The notes below the pieces were generated by a model. It was not told where the DNA came from and searched no databases. It worked only from the letters and a program-made list of their open reading frames with translations. A DNA stretch of 64,000 nt from Persicobacter psychrovividus (lineage in GTDB: Bacteria > Bacteroidota > Bacteroidia > Cytophagales > Cyclobacteriaceae): NCBI RefSeq assembly GCF_036492425.1, contig NZ_AP025293.1:372001-436000 (forward strand). The letters are read 5' to 3'. A program made the position numbers and the translations under genes. Shown in pieces: positions 44,130 through 52,608 of this stretch. Every line of letters starts with the position of its first letter. The first letter of the stretch is position 1.

Positions 44130-45527
44130 ATGAACTATTTAAGTCACCGTTTGGCCTTGACCCTTCTTGGCTTTTCTATTCTTTTTTATAGCTGTTCAAA
44201 AGATGGAGATCCATTAAATGATGAGGAGAACGATCAAGAAGAAGTCACTGACATCAACGCCACTTTGCAAGGGATGGAGTTTTCAGGCTTCTACCATGTT
44301 GGGCAACCATTGGGACCGGAGGACTATCTTAAGGCCTATTTTTATTTTAAAGAGCCAGGCAGTTATAATATTGTATTGAATCCTGGTAATGGTTATCAAT
44401 TCACAGCATCGGGAGAGGTAACCTCGGTACCAAAACTCGAAACAATCCAATTGATTGGAACGGGGACTCCCCTAAACAGTCAAATAGACCATTTTTCATT
44501 CGGGGATGAATCACCACTCAAAACAGTGGATATTCAGGTAATGCCCGATAATTCGGAAAAGCTCATTTTAATCAGTGAAGAAACACAACATACAGGCATC
44601 AAATCCACTGTTTTACTCGATGCTTTGAATGATAACAAAGTGTGGGAAATTGACCAATCGTATGACTACGGTATTCTACATAACTCACATTTGATCGTGT
44701 CCTCTGAGGCTGGTATAGAAGCCTTGGATGCTTATACAGGACTGTCGGTTTGGCAACAAGGTGATCTTCAGTCTTCCGAAGAGATGCATATGATAAATGA
44801 TGTATTGTACGTGCAAACAGAAAATGATTTATTTGTTGCAATTAATCCCGAGAACGGTAGTATCATTTGGACAGTTGAAAATTACCTAAGAGAGGTATAT
44901 TTTCAGGAGGACAAAATCTATCTTCAAAAGGGGGATTACAGTATTTTCACTATTGATTACAATGGAAATTTCGACCAAAACATTCTCGATGAGGAATGTA
45001 GTTTAGTAGGTGTATTGGGAGAGGTATTGGTTTATTATAAAAATGGTGACCGCCAAGTCATAGGCTACGACTTAACTAAGCAAGAACAGGTATGGCATAT
45101 AGATGATATTTGGTATAACAACCAAATCAACATCATAGGAAATAATCTTTTTGTAAGGCTGAGTGATGCTTTTGACGGAAGCTATGTTAAGTGCTATAAT
45201 GGTCAAAGCGGGAATATGGATTGGGAATTTTCAACTAATGATGACTTAAATTATCAGTATCTGTACGAGGATGAAGTACTCTATCTGGCCTCTTTAAAGA
45301 ATACAGTTGCCATAAATACTGCTAATGGTGAGCAATTATATCAAACAAACAATGGTTATATTTCCGGACTTGAATCCACGATAATAAAAGATGGTGAAAC
45401 TTTATATTTCGGCACTATTAACAAATTGTGGGCAGCAGCAGCCCCAACTGGTAAGGTCGGAAATTGGTATCCTAAAAAGGATAACATCAAGATAAAAAAT
45501 ATATATGGAGTACTACCTAAAAAGTAG
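44130..45527 (+). CDS. PQQ-repeat-like propeller lipoprotein
   Basis: The 465-aa lipoprotein (lipobox LFYSC near residue 22) has an acidic linker (EENDQEEV). It is followed by a beta-propeller of PQQ/BamB-like repeats: GIEALDAYTGLSVWQQ, LFVAINPENGSIIWTV, VIGYDLTKQEQVWHI, YVKCYNGQSGNMDWEF and NTVAINTANGEQLY. Each blade has the typical x-x-A/D-x-xTGxxxW core. Such proteins scaffold protein complexes at the outer membrane or act as lectins. It is probably cargo, as it lies between replication and late modules. It ends at a clear terminator. Confidence 0.85.
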   Translation: MNYLSHRLALTLLGFSILFYSCSKDGDPLNDEENDQEEVTDINATLQGMEFSGFYHVGQPLGPEDYLKAYFYFKEPGSYNIVLNPGNGYQFTASGEVTSVPKLETIQLIGTGTPLNSQIDHFSFGDESPLKTVDIQVMPDNSEKLILISEETQHTGIKSTVLLDALNDNKVWEIDQSYDYGILHNSHLIVSSEAGIEALDAYTGLSVWQQGDLQSSEEMHMINDVLYVQTENDLFVAINPENGSIIWTVENYLREVYFQEDKIYLQKGDYSIFTIDYNGNFDQNILDEECSLVGVLGEVLVYYKNGDRQVIGYDLTKQEQVWHIDDIWYNNQINIIGNNLFVRLSDAFDGSYVKCYNGQSGNMDWEFSTNDDLNYQYLYEDEVLYLASLKNTVAINTANGEQLYQTNNGYISGLESTIIKDGETLYFGTINKLWAAAAPTGKVGNWYPKKDNIKIKNIYGVLPKK

Positions 45528-45554
45528 TCCGTATTGAATTGATAACAAAAAGTG

Positions 45555-45607
45555 CCCGATGAAGGAAGTCTGATAATGTGAGTTTCCGATCATCGGGTAT
45601 TTTTTTA
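45555..45607 (+). terminator. Rho-independent terminator
   Basis: CCCGATGA (45555-45562) pairs with TCATCGGG (45590-45597), with an inner GGAA/TTCC pairing and a T run after it. It ends the lipoprotein gene. Confidence 0.85.
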
Positions 45608-45814
45608 TAGTAAAATTCCCTTCATAGTTCCCTCCTTAGTCAAGTAGTCAGTTGAGGCTAAAAAACACTAAGCACTCGCTTATTCTCCTTTGAATTTCTA
45701 CGTTCAAATCCAATCAAACACTGACAAATTCATTCATCAACATTCAAATACATTCACTCACAAATCAGTAGCCCTTACATTTCGGTATGTTAATCCAAAC
45801 ATGAACCGGAAAGT

Positions 45815-48133
45815 ATGAATGAAGATTTAGCCAATATTGCCAAAGTAGCTGCCGTCGGAACAGTTGTTGCCGGTGGTCTATATTTTTATAAGAAAGGCAA
45901 GAAGATCCTACCGGTGGCTGATCTGAAATTCACTTACCACCTTCCTCGTCTGCATTCGGTGGACTTGCAAAAGGTGGTCATTGCCGTGGACATTCAAGCC
46001 TACAATCCCCGCACGACGGCGGTAGCTTTAGGGCTGCGCCAAATTGTTGCCAACTACAATGGTGCGCCATTAGCATTTTCTGTTCCTCAGGGCAAAGTTC
46101 ATGAGATTGCACCGACCTCTACGCAGGTGCTTCCAATCAAATTTGAAATTCCGCTTTCTAACCTCTTGGGGAAAGGATTGAAGATTTCACAAGTATCGAC
46201 GATCCTTTCGTCCCTTGCTTTTGATCTGCACCTGACCGTCAATGGTGAACAGGTCAATCATCACTTAGCTTCTGAAGCTATGAGTGGATTTTCCGGCGAG
46301 TTGAGACAGTTAGGTATCACTTCCGGTCCTCGGAATGTGGCCGACGGTCGGGCGTACAATCACCTGATTAAATCTGTTGAAAACAAAGACATTTTACTCA
46401 AGCATGGCAACGTGTTTGATACGGTCAATGCTTGTATCCAAATCGTTGAGCGACACTATTTGGAAGTGGCTGATTTGGCCAAAAAACTCAAGGTGGCTAA
46501 CACCCGAAATACCGCTAAAAATATTTTTGATTTTGCCTACAAACACCTGCAATACAAGCTGGACGAGGCGGGCACGGAGCAACTTCGTACGCCCGCCCGC
46601 TCCTGGCTTGATGGGCAAATTCGCTTCAAGCAGCGCAACGAGAAAGACGCCGGTATTGATTGCGATGACTTCTCGATTTTTTGCGGTTCTCTTCTCAAAT
46701 GCCTGGGCATTCCCTTTGAGTTTCGCATCACCAAATACAATGGTAAGCGCAACTTTCAGCACATATACATTTTCATTCCTGACGATCAGGATGCAAGCGG
46801 TGAGATCATCATTGATCCGGTGCTTGACCGATTCGATTATCAGGTGCCCTATTCCTATGAACAATCCTTTCCTATGACGAATAGTAATGTTTCCGTTAGT
46901 AGTCTTGGCCTTCCGATTTATGCTCTGAGTGGGCATTCGGGAGGTTCAACAGCCGATGAGCTGGAGCTCGAAAACATCATCAGCGGTATTGATTTTGATG
47001 ATACTATCGGGACGATCAGCGATGAGGACAAGACTTATAATTACCTCGTTCGCACCCGTGATTTCATATCGAAAAACCAAGACAATGCGAGCAAGATTGC
47101 CCACATTCAGAACCCTGTTCAGTTTTTGGATATGCTTAATCAGGCGATCAAATATTGGCATACGCCGAAGCGTGGACCGATACTGGATAAGCTGGAATTA
47201 CTGGAAGAAAAGCTCATGGATGCCGATTTCATTCAGTCGGATTTGTTGGGCATTGAGGACTATTTGGACGCCGAAGATCAGGAACTCGACGGGCTTGGAT
47301 TATTCCGAAGACGCAGAGGCAAAAAGCGCAGACGTGGACGCTTTTTCAGTGCCCTCAAAAAGATTGGAAAGAAGATTGGCAAGTTCGCCAAGAAAGCAGT
47401 CAAAGCCGTGGTACGTTTCAATCCGGTTTCAATTGCCGTGCGCAACGGATTGCTGTTAGCCTTCCGTACAAACATGTTCGGGTTGGCGAAAAAAATGCAG
47501 TACGCTTACTTGCCGGATAATATGGCAAGTCGCCACAATATTGATCCGGCAAAACTCAGACAGATCAAAGCCGCTTTTGCCCGTGTGAAAAAGATTTTCA
47601 GCAAGTTGCAAGGCAAGAGCCACAACTTGAAAAAGGCGATCATCAAGGGAGCCAAGCAAAAAAGCAGGGACTTCTCATTGAGTGGCTTCGGCGATGTGGA
47701 GTTTTACGATGATGAGTTCGGAGGCTTCGGAGCCGTGGCAACCGCCGCAAGTGTAGCCGCCGCAACACCGGTTTTGGCAAAGATTGGATCGTTCTTCAAA
47801 CCGATCAAAGACATATTCAAAAAGGTCAAATCGAAGGTGCGTAATATCTTTCCAAAACGGAAAAAGAGCACTGCATCAAAACCGGTATTAACCCCAACAC
47901 GAACAACAAGCCGAAGCACAACGGCAAACCAAAGAACCATGCCGGCTACGACTTCATATCAAAACCCGACGACAACAAACTCATCGGTCCCCGCTGTTCC
48001 GGCAACGCAATCCAAGCTACCGATCAAAAAAATCTTGATTGGAACCGGTATCCTTGCCGCCGTTGGTGGGGGAATTTTCGCCGCTACCAAATACATGAAG
48101 AAGGATGATTTGGGGGGTATTGTATTGGCATAA
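45815..48133 (+). CDS. Membrane-anchored transglutaminase-like protein with LEA14-like domain
   Basis: The 772-aa protein starts with a transmembrane segment (AAVGTVVAGGLYFY). A beta domain resembling LEA14/WHy follows (about 35-150, VDIQAYNPRTTAVALGL). A transglutaminase-like papain-fold domain is seen with triad Cys283 (GIDCDDFSIF), His316 (FQHIYIF) and Asp334 (IIDPVLDRF). The later part has a very basic region (RRRRGKKRRRGRFFSALKK), a hydrophobic segment and, after a Thr/Ser-rich linker, a C-terminal TM helix (KILIGTGILAAVGGGIF). Two membrane anchors with an enzymatic ectodomain fit a virion membrane or envelope-processing protein. It opens the putative late module. Catalytic type is likely peptidase/amidase-like; substrate unknown. 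Confidence 0.75.
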   Translation: MNEDLANIAKVAAVGTVVAGGLYFYKKGKKILPVADLKFTYHLPRLHSVDLQKVVIAVDIQAYNPRTTAVALGLRQIVANYNGAPLAFSVPQGKVHEIAPTSTQVLPIKFEIPLSNLLGKGLKISQVSTILSSLAFDLHLTVNGEQVNHHLASEAMSGFSGELRQLGITSGPRNVADGRAYNHLIKSVENKDILLKHGNVFDTVNACIQIVERHYLEVADLAKKLKVANTRNTAKNIFDFAYKHLQYKLDEAGTEQLRTPARSWLDGQIRFKQRNEKDAGIDCDDFSIFCGSLLKCLGIPFEFRITKYNGKRNFQHIYIFIPDDQDASGEIIIDPVLDRFDYQVPYSYEQSFPMTNSNVSVSSLGLPIYALSGHSGGSTADELELENIISGIDFDDTIGTISDEDKTYNYLVRTRDFISKNQDNASKIAHIQNPVQFLDMLNQAIKYWHTPKRGPILDKLELLEEKLMDADFIQSDLLGIEDYLDAEDQELDGLGLFRRRRGKKRRRGRFFSALKKIGKKIGKFAKKAVKAVVRFNPVSIAVRNGLLLAFRTNMFGLAKKMQYAYLPDNMASRHNIDPAKLRQIKAAFARVKKIFSKLQGKSHNLKKAIIKGAKQKSRDFSLSGFGDVEFYDDEFGGFGAVATAASVAAATPVLAKIGSFFKPIKDIFKKVKSKVRNIFPKRKKSTASKPVLTPTRTTSRSTTANQRTMPATTSYQNPTTTNSSVPAVPATQSKLPIKKILIGTGILAAVGGGIFAATKYMKKDDLGGIVLA

Positions 48134-48145
48134 TTGACCGTTTAT

Positions 48146-48296
48146 CCCACAGCTAAAGCAATGGGCTAACAGCGTGAAACCCATTGAAATGGGTTGGCTT
48201 GGTGGTTCAATTGAAACTACATATTTGATTGGATGCACAGCACTAACCTACTTCAGTAGGTTTTTCACTGGTAGGCCATGGTTTCAACCATGGTAA
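48146..48296. repeat. Composite REP-like repeat block 1
   Basis: This intergenic block carries AGCTAAAGCAATGGGCTA, AACCCATTGAAATGGGTT (a palindrome), a GGTTTCAACC-type dyad, and the palindrome ACCTACTTCAGTAGGT. The same first motif and arrangement recur at 51818 and 57333. Such blocks resemble repeated palindromic elements of Bacteroidota, often associated with RAYT transposases; none is in the window. Confidence 0.7.
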
Positions 48297-48332
48297 ATAA
48301 GCAATGGACATAATTTCAAACCTATAATTAAT

Positions 48333-48926
48333 ATGGCAATAAGAAATAAACAACAAATCGACTTCATGAAAGCCGCCGAAGATGTAGGCAAACCATTGAG
48401 CCTGGTCATCGGATTGGTGGGTGGAAAATACCTGCTCAAAAGCCTCAATAAATCAACGACTGTCAAAGGATTGGCTGGAACTGACTTTAAAGAAATGCTC
48501 GTGCCTGGCATCGTAACGATCGGTGGACTGGTCGGCACACAAATGGCCTCGAACGAATACCTCAAGCTCGGCTTGTTGGGCGTTTCAGGTGCCGGAATGG
48601 AAGAGGGATACAAGAAAATGACCGGTAAATCATTGCTTCAGGGGCTCGAAGGGATCTTGGGTGAGGTTGAAGAAGATGAACCGATCACTATTCCGCTAAA
48701 TGCGAACCCTGGGGCATTGCCAGCTGCCAACCTGGACATTGAGGCGATCATGGAATCGGATGCCATGCGGGCATTACCTACGGGACAATCGGGCACCCCT
48801 TCTTATCATTATGATGATGAAACCGACGAGTATGTCAGCGGCGTCGGAGCCTCGAACCTACCCGACGGCGTGGTGCCTGATGCCACCGATATGGACGTCT
48901 TTGCCGGCGATATGCTGACGGCTTAA
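48333..48926 (+). CDS. Two-TM membrane protein of the late module
   Basis: The 197-aa protein has two hydrophobic, Gly-rich segments (LSLVIGLVGGKYLL and MLVPGIVTIGGLVGTQMA) in its N-terminal half. An acidic, Ala/Gly-rich C-terminal tail follows (EVEEDEPITIPL, VSGVGASNLPDG). It is unlike known phage tail or head proteins. A virion membrane protein is possible, in line with its neighbours. No family recognised. Confidence 0.6.
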   Translation: MAIRNKQQIDFMKAAEDVGKPLSLVIGLVGGKYLLKSLNKSTTVKGLAGTDFKEMLVPGIVTIGGLVGTQMASNEYLKLGLLGVSGAGMEEGYKKMTGKSLLQGLEGILGEVEEDEPITIPLNANPGALPAANLDIEAIMESDAMRALPTGQSGTPSYHYDDETDEYVSGVGASNLPDGVVPDATDMDVFAGDMLTA

Positions 48927-48971
48927 AAAATACTGGTCTTAGCGACCCACTAAGGCCCAAAATCCCGTGGT

Positions 48972-48998
48972 CTATCACGAGAGAGACTCTCGCGATAG
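48972..48998. repeat. 27-bp palindrome, copy 1
   Basis: CTATCACGAGAG and CTCTCGCGATAG form arms of 12 bp with one mismatch around a 3-nt centre. It lies just upstream of the putative capsid gene and recurs in diverged form at 49885 and 49925. Confidence 0.75.
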
Positions 48999-49030
48999 AT
49001 ATGAATATTAACCTATAAACAACAATTTCG

Positions 49031-49873
49031 ATGCAAGATGTAAGCGAAGAAAAAGACCTTTTCCCTTCGGTCGAGGAGATCGAGGGTATTGAAGAATCCA
49101 TGCTGGATCAAGAAGAAAGTCAGTTCGAGAAGGAAGACGCTGAAGATGATGTGGTCGAAGGCATTGGCGAGATCGGTCGTGTGAACCGTGCCAAAAGACG
49201 TGCCCGACGCAGAGCAAAGCGCAAGGCTTCACGCCGTAGAGCGGTGCGAAAATCCTTCCGTGCCGGTCAAAATGCCATTGCCCTGAAAACGGGCATGACC
49301 AAAGATTTGACCTCCAAGGCGCACTTTGAATTGCGTCGCCACCAGTTACCCAAAGACGTGCAGGAAGGTTTGAGAACCGCCCGTTTGCAGGTAGTCGATT
49401 CGGCGATCTACACAATCAAGTCAATTGAAAACAAGTCCGATATTGACCTGATGGAAAGCTCGGACGATAAGAAAACCGGTCGCACGAACCTGAACCGTGC
49501 GCAGTTGGATAACGGTAAGTTTTTCCTTTTGACCGGTATTGTGTTGGAGTATGCGCATGGTGAAGATGAGAACGACACTGATCCTTCCAACTTCCCGTTT
49601 GGGCAGTACGCCTACCCACCGCAAATCATGAACGGTACTTTTGAAATGACCCTTGGCACGAAGGTGATTGTACCGGAATTGTCATGTGGTATTTTCGATG
49701 ATTCTGACACAACGAAGCGCAAGTTTTATTATGGTCTGGACAACCCGAAATGGTTGAAGCCGGCAATGGACATCACCCCTCGTTTGAACATGCCAAAGGC
49801 GGTTGTGGGAGACGGCGTTTATGCGCCGGCAGTGAAAGTTACCTTGATCGGTGCGATGATTGAGAAGGCGTAA
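49031..49873 (+). CDS. Arg-rich beta protein, major capsid protein candidate
   Basis: The 280-aa protein has an acidic N-terminus and an extremely basic arm (about residues 56-90, RRARRRAKRKASRRRAVRKS). A beta-rich C-terminal domain of about 180 residues follows (KFFLLTGIVLEYAHGE, FEMTLGTKVIVPELSCG, VKVTLIGAMI). A basic disordered arm before a beta barrel is typical of jelly-roll capsid proteins that contact nucleic acid or membrane. This is inference from pattern only. Size is near that of the larger single-jelly-roll protein of P23-77-like viruses. Regulatory palindromes lie on both sides and a terminator follows. Confidence 0.55.
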   Translation: MQDVSEEKDLFPSVEEIEGIEESMLDQEESQFEKEDAEDDVVEGIGEIGRVNRAKRRARRRAKRKASRRRAVRKSFRAGQNAIALKTGMTKDLTSKAHFELRRHQLPKDVQEGLRTARLQVVDSAIYTIKSIENKSDIDLMESSDDKKTGRTNLNRAQLDNGKFFLLTGIVLEYAHGEDENDTDPSNFPFGQYAYPPQIMNGTFEMTLGTKVIVPELSCGIFDDSDTTKRKFYYGLDNPKWLKPAMDITPRLNMPKAVVGDGVYAPAVKVTLIGAMIEKA

Positions 49874-49884
49874 ACGTACAATTC

Positions 49885-49951
49885 CTGCCGCGAGACTCCG
49901 TCTCGTGGTAGGTTGATGATCGGTCTATCACAAGATGAACTCTGGCGATAG
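49885..49951. repeat. 27-bp palindromes, copies 2 and 3
   Basis: CTGCCGCGAGAC/GTCTCGTGGTAG (49885-49911) and CTATCACAAGAT/CTCTGGCGATAG (49925-49951) have the same 12-3-12 layout as the copy at 48972. Copy 3 is imperfect. They flank the putative capsid gene and may be processing or binding sites. Confidence 0.6.
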
Positions 49952-49970
49952 AATCAGAAACCAAATTGTG

Positions 49971-49999
49971 GGGCTGGCAGATTGTCAAGCCCTTTTTTT
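49971..49999 (+). terminator. Terminator after the capsid candidate
   Basis: GGGCT pairs with AGCCC and is followed by seven T. It lies after the palindrome pair and 20 nt before the next start codon, so transcription of the small gene that follows depends on read-through. Confidence 0.6.
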
Positions 50000-50018
50000 C
50001 ATCCAACCCAAGCCTACC

Positions 50019-50399
50019 ATGGAACAACAAATCAAAAAAATTCAGGTGATAAAATTCACCGCCAAACAGGGCAACACTGTTGAGTATAACGCCAACACCA
50101 AGACCGAACATGACCGCATTGTTGGGGCTTTTTTCCGACTGTCCGAACCCGAAGCATTGTTAGGGGCAACGGTCCGAATGTGGATCGACGATACCGAAAT
50201 TATCCCTGATGATACCGAAGTGGCACTCTTGCATCATAGCGATGATATGAGCATTGATGAGGTCGCTTTTCCACTAAACGAGAAAGCCAAAAACAGCCCT
50301 ATCCGAGTGCTCTACAAAGACGATGCGAAGAACATGGCCACCGATCAGGATTACGAGGTCCGACTGTATTTGCTTGCTGTTATTGATCCGAAAAAATAA
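50019..50399 (+). CDS. Small beta protein of the late module
   Basis: The 126-aa protein starts MEQQIKKIQVIKF at 50019. An in-frame start at 49935 would run through the palindrome and terminator and is rejected. The chain is mostly short beta strands (VRMWIDDTEIIPDD, YEVRLYLLAVIDP), consistent with a single beta-barrel. Together with the preceding Arg-rich protein it could form a two-protein capsid, as in P23-77-type viruses; alternatively it is a vertex or spike component. No family recognised. Confidence 0.5.
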   Translation: MEQQIKKIQVIKFTAKQGNTVEYNANTKTEHDRIVGAFFRLSEPEALLGATVRMWIDDTEIIPDDTEVALLHHSDDMSIDEVAFPLNEKAKNSPIRVLYKDDAKNMATDQDYEVRLYLLAVIDPKK

Positions 50400-50404
50400 G
50401 TGCA

Positions 50405-51610
50405 ATGAGCTATCACTACCATACCGTTAAGTTGCGTGTTGCCGGCGATCATATTAAGTCGGAACACCTCTTGCCCGCCGACTGCAAACAGATCACGGGC
50501 ATGGCGTACAGCGCCTTGTCGTTGAGTGAGCTCGAAAGCAATACCGTGCCGGTAAGCCTGACCTTTCCTTCAACCAAATTGCAGGAAAACTTGTCCAATA
50601 TTGACCTTGAAAACAAATATGACGCACTACTCAGTCAGTCAAGTGAATCTACTGCACGAAGTTATTTCAAATCAAATTTTGTTGATCTTCTTAAAGGCGC
50701 ATTGCTGTCGGGTATTGTTTTTACAACCGTGGATCAGCAGGTGATAGCCGACCGGTTATCGGAGCTATTGAACGGCACGCCCTTTATCGATTATATCTTT
50801 GAATATGACACCTTTGAACGGTATATCGAAAAGCGGCCATTCAGCTCAACATCCTATCGGGAATATCAGCGCATCCGTCTCGAAATCACAATCAAAGAAA
50901 GAGTCATTTCCTATTTACAGCGTAACAGCGCTCGGATATTTTACTATGATAAAGTCATACAGTCATTCCCTGAATCCCCCATGAGGCAGGTGATTTTTCC
51001 CTTGGTTTTTCCGCAATCCATTTTGCTGGAAAATTTGCGGGCAATGGACCTTCCGATTGACTATCTGGCCAACACTCAAACCGAAATATCAGCACAACAA
51101 TACTTTCAGCAAAAGTTCATTCCGTGTTTGGAAGAGAAGCTATTCGAGCACATAAATTATCGGGCCATTGCCAATAGCGAACTGCAAACAAGGCTGCAAT
51201 CTATCCTCAAAGATCCGACTTTCACAGCCGCCATTTTTGATAACGATTATTATACCAACTACCTGAAGTACAAAAAGTATCCGGTGAGTTTAGCCGAGAT
51301 GTTCAACCGCATCATTTTCTATTTGAGCAAGCGCAAAAAGGATATTTTCTTTTATGAACGACAATACATTGACTACCCCACTCAAAGCGGTGAGCAGACG
51401 CTAATCACCACCCTGATTAACGGTAACAGCTTCCTATTACGGGATTTTCCCCTCCCCCTGAACCGTAGGCTCAAACCGATCAAAAAGGAAATAAAACCCT
51501 TTGCCGAACCAATCATGGTCAATAGCAGCGCAACGATCCTGATTAAAAACAAGTCCGGACTACCGCTTGATTGCTATGTCTATTTTCAATACCAAACTGA
51601 AGGAGCATGA
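50405..51610 (+). CDS. Late-module protein with an internal tandem duplication
   Basis: The 401-aa protein has no recognised family but shows two similar units of about 147 residues (roughly 48-195 and 196-340). SLTFPSTKLQENL matches PLVFPQSILLENL, ARSYFKSNFVDLL matches AQQYFQQKFIPCL, and ISYLQRNSARIFYYDK matches IFYLSKRKKDIFFYER. The N-terminal 45 residues and the final beta part are outside the repeats. It overlaps the next small gene by 4 bp. A structural (for example penton or spike) protein is conceivable. Confidence 0.6.
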   Translation: MSYHYHTVKLRVAGDHIKSEHLLPADCKQITGMAYSALSLSELESNTVPVSLTFPSTKLQENLSNIDLENKYDALLSQSSESTARSYFKSNFVDLLKGALLSGIVFTTVDQQVIADRLSELLNGTPFIDYIFEYDTFERYIEKRPFSSTSYREYQRIRLEITIKERVISYLQRNSARIFYYDKVIQSFPESPMRQVIFPLVFPQSILLENLRAMDLPIDYLANTQTEISAQQYFQQKFIPCLEEKLFEHINYRAIANSELQTRLQSILKDPTFTAAIFDNDYYTNYLKYKKYPVSLAEMFNRIIFYLSKRKKDIFFYERQYIDYPTQSGEQTLITTLINGNSFLLRDFPLPLNRRLKPIKKEIKPFAEPIMVNSSATILIKNKSGLPLDCYVYFQYQTEGA

Positions 51611-51783
51611 ATACCCCCAAACCAACAACCACCCCAAAACGCAACAGCTCCCGCCTGGTCGTCAGCGTGAAAGTAAAATACTTCTGGGGCGAAATTATTG
51701 ATGTGCAAGTCGGTTACTTCCGAGGCCCCGGCGCCAAAAAATTATGCCTTCCGTTGCCGTATGATCCGTTGGATCCGCAATGA
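51607..51783 (+). CDS. Small protein overlapping the previous gene
   Basis: This 58-codon gene starts in an ATGA overlap with the previous stop, a sign of translational coupling. The product has a Pro/Thr-rich basic N-terminus and a short beta-like middle (RLVVSVKVKYFWGEIIDVQ). It ends just before REP-like block 2. Not recognised. Confidence 0.55.
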   Translation: MNTPKPTTTPKRNSSRLVVSVKVKYFWGEIIDVQVGYFRGPGAKKLCLPLPYDPLDPQ

Positions 51784-52282
51784 TGGTGGGTTTGGGCGTA
51801 GCGATCCTGTTTGTGTGCCCACAGCTAAAGCAATGGGCTACCATAGGGCTTGATGTTTCATTTGAAACACTTGTTTTAATGGACTTATCGGTTTGATCTG
51901 GCTTGCAGGTCGGTACGGACGTTGCATGCAACGTCTCTACATTGTGGGTTGTATCAACACTGGTATAGGTCAAGCACGCAGGTCTGACCCTACGCCTCCA
52001 AAACCGATAAGGATTCGGCAAGCGCATACTGATCTTTTTATAGAAGGTAACCAAACCATAGCGCATGCCGGTGCGCATCATCAGACCGTTGGCGATGGCC
52101 CGCTTTTGCTTGCGGGCAAAGGAGGCATACATGGCATTGTACACCCCATTGATGCTGTATCTTTTCAACTCACGGGAGATCGTCGAGCGGTGCACACCGA
52201 GGTATTTGGCGATCACGGATTGCGATAGCCGAGGGGCGAAGTGCTGGAGTAGCTGACGTTGTGGGTGGGTGAGGTGGGGCAT
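51695..52282 (-). CDS. IS30-like HTH protein or transposase remnant
   Basis: From an ATG at 52282, the first 65 residues are an IS30-type helix-turn-helix: SQSVIAKYLGVHRSTISREL and VYNAMYASFARKQKRAIANG. The frame then runs into REP-like block 2, so the rest (including HATSVPTCKP) is translation of repeat sequence. There is no DDE catalytic domain, so it is not a working transposase. It may be a regulator derived from one, or a broken insertion sequence. It lies antisense to the element genes. Confidence 0.55.
   Translation of the reverse strand: MPHLTHPQRQLLQHFAPRLSQSVIAKYLGVHRSTISRELKRYSINGVYNAMYASFARKQKRAIANGLMMRTGMRYGLVTFYKKISMRLPNPYRFWRRRVRPACLTYTSVDTTHNVETLHATSVPTCKPDQTDKSIKTSVSNETSSPMVAHCFSCGHTNRIATPKPTIIADPTDHTATEGIIFWRRGLGSNRLAHQ
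51818..51945. repeat. Composite REP-like repeat block 2
   Basis: It contains AGCTAAAGCAATGGGCTA as in block 1, a TTTCATTTGAAA-like dyad, and the perfect palindrome GACGTTGCATGCAACGTC at 51918-51935. The last recurs at 52462 and 57454. Confidence 0.75.
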
Positions 52283-52461
52283 AATGCAAATAATTTTAGT
52301 AAATAAACGTAAGGGAGGAGGCAATGGTTAGTGATTAGGGATTAGAGGTTAAAGATTAATGATGTCTTAGATCAAGTTGATGATTTGGAAAAATAATCTG
52401 TGAACTGATATAATACGCCATCTGACCTGGGCTGTCGATTATTCTTGTACCTCACGGTACT

Positions 52462-52479
52462 GACGTTGCATGCAACGTC
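52462..52479. repeat. REP-like palindrome GACGTTGCATGCAACGTC
   Basis: This is a perfect 18-bp palindrome identical to the ones at 51918 and 57454, followed by CCCTAC as in the latter. It lies about 130 bp downstream of the adhesin stop and on the other side of the HTH remnant from block 2. Confidence 0.8.
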
Positions 52480-52608
52480 CCTACGTCAGTAGAAAACATG
52501 TTCTTAAATGGTGTGATTGCATATCTTCGACAGGCAATCATCAAAACGGTCACAAAAAAAGACCGACATTGAACATATCGGTCTTTCTGTTTATGGTTAA
52601 AAGAGGGC

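Noticed and set aside
45726-45765. Loose repeats of CATTCA/CAAAT-like units before the transglutaminase-like gene
   Set aside because: Spacing is irregular and composition is simple; not strong enough to call an iteron array.
49935-50399. Longer version of the small beta protein starting at 49935
   Set aside because: It would be read through a palindrome and a terminator; the ATG at 50019 is more plausible.
51695-52282. Complete IS30 insertion sequence
   Set aside because: Only the HTH part is present; no DDE domain and no terminal inverted repeats are visible.
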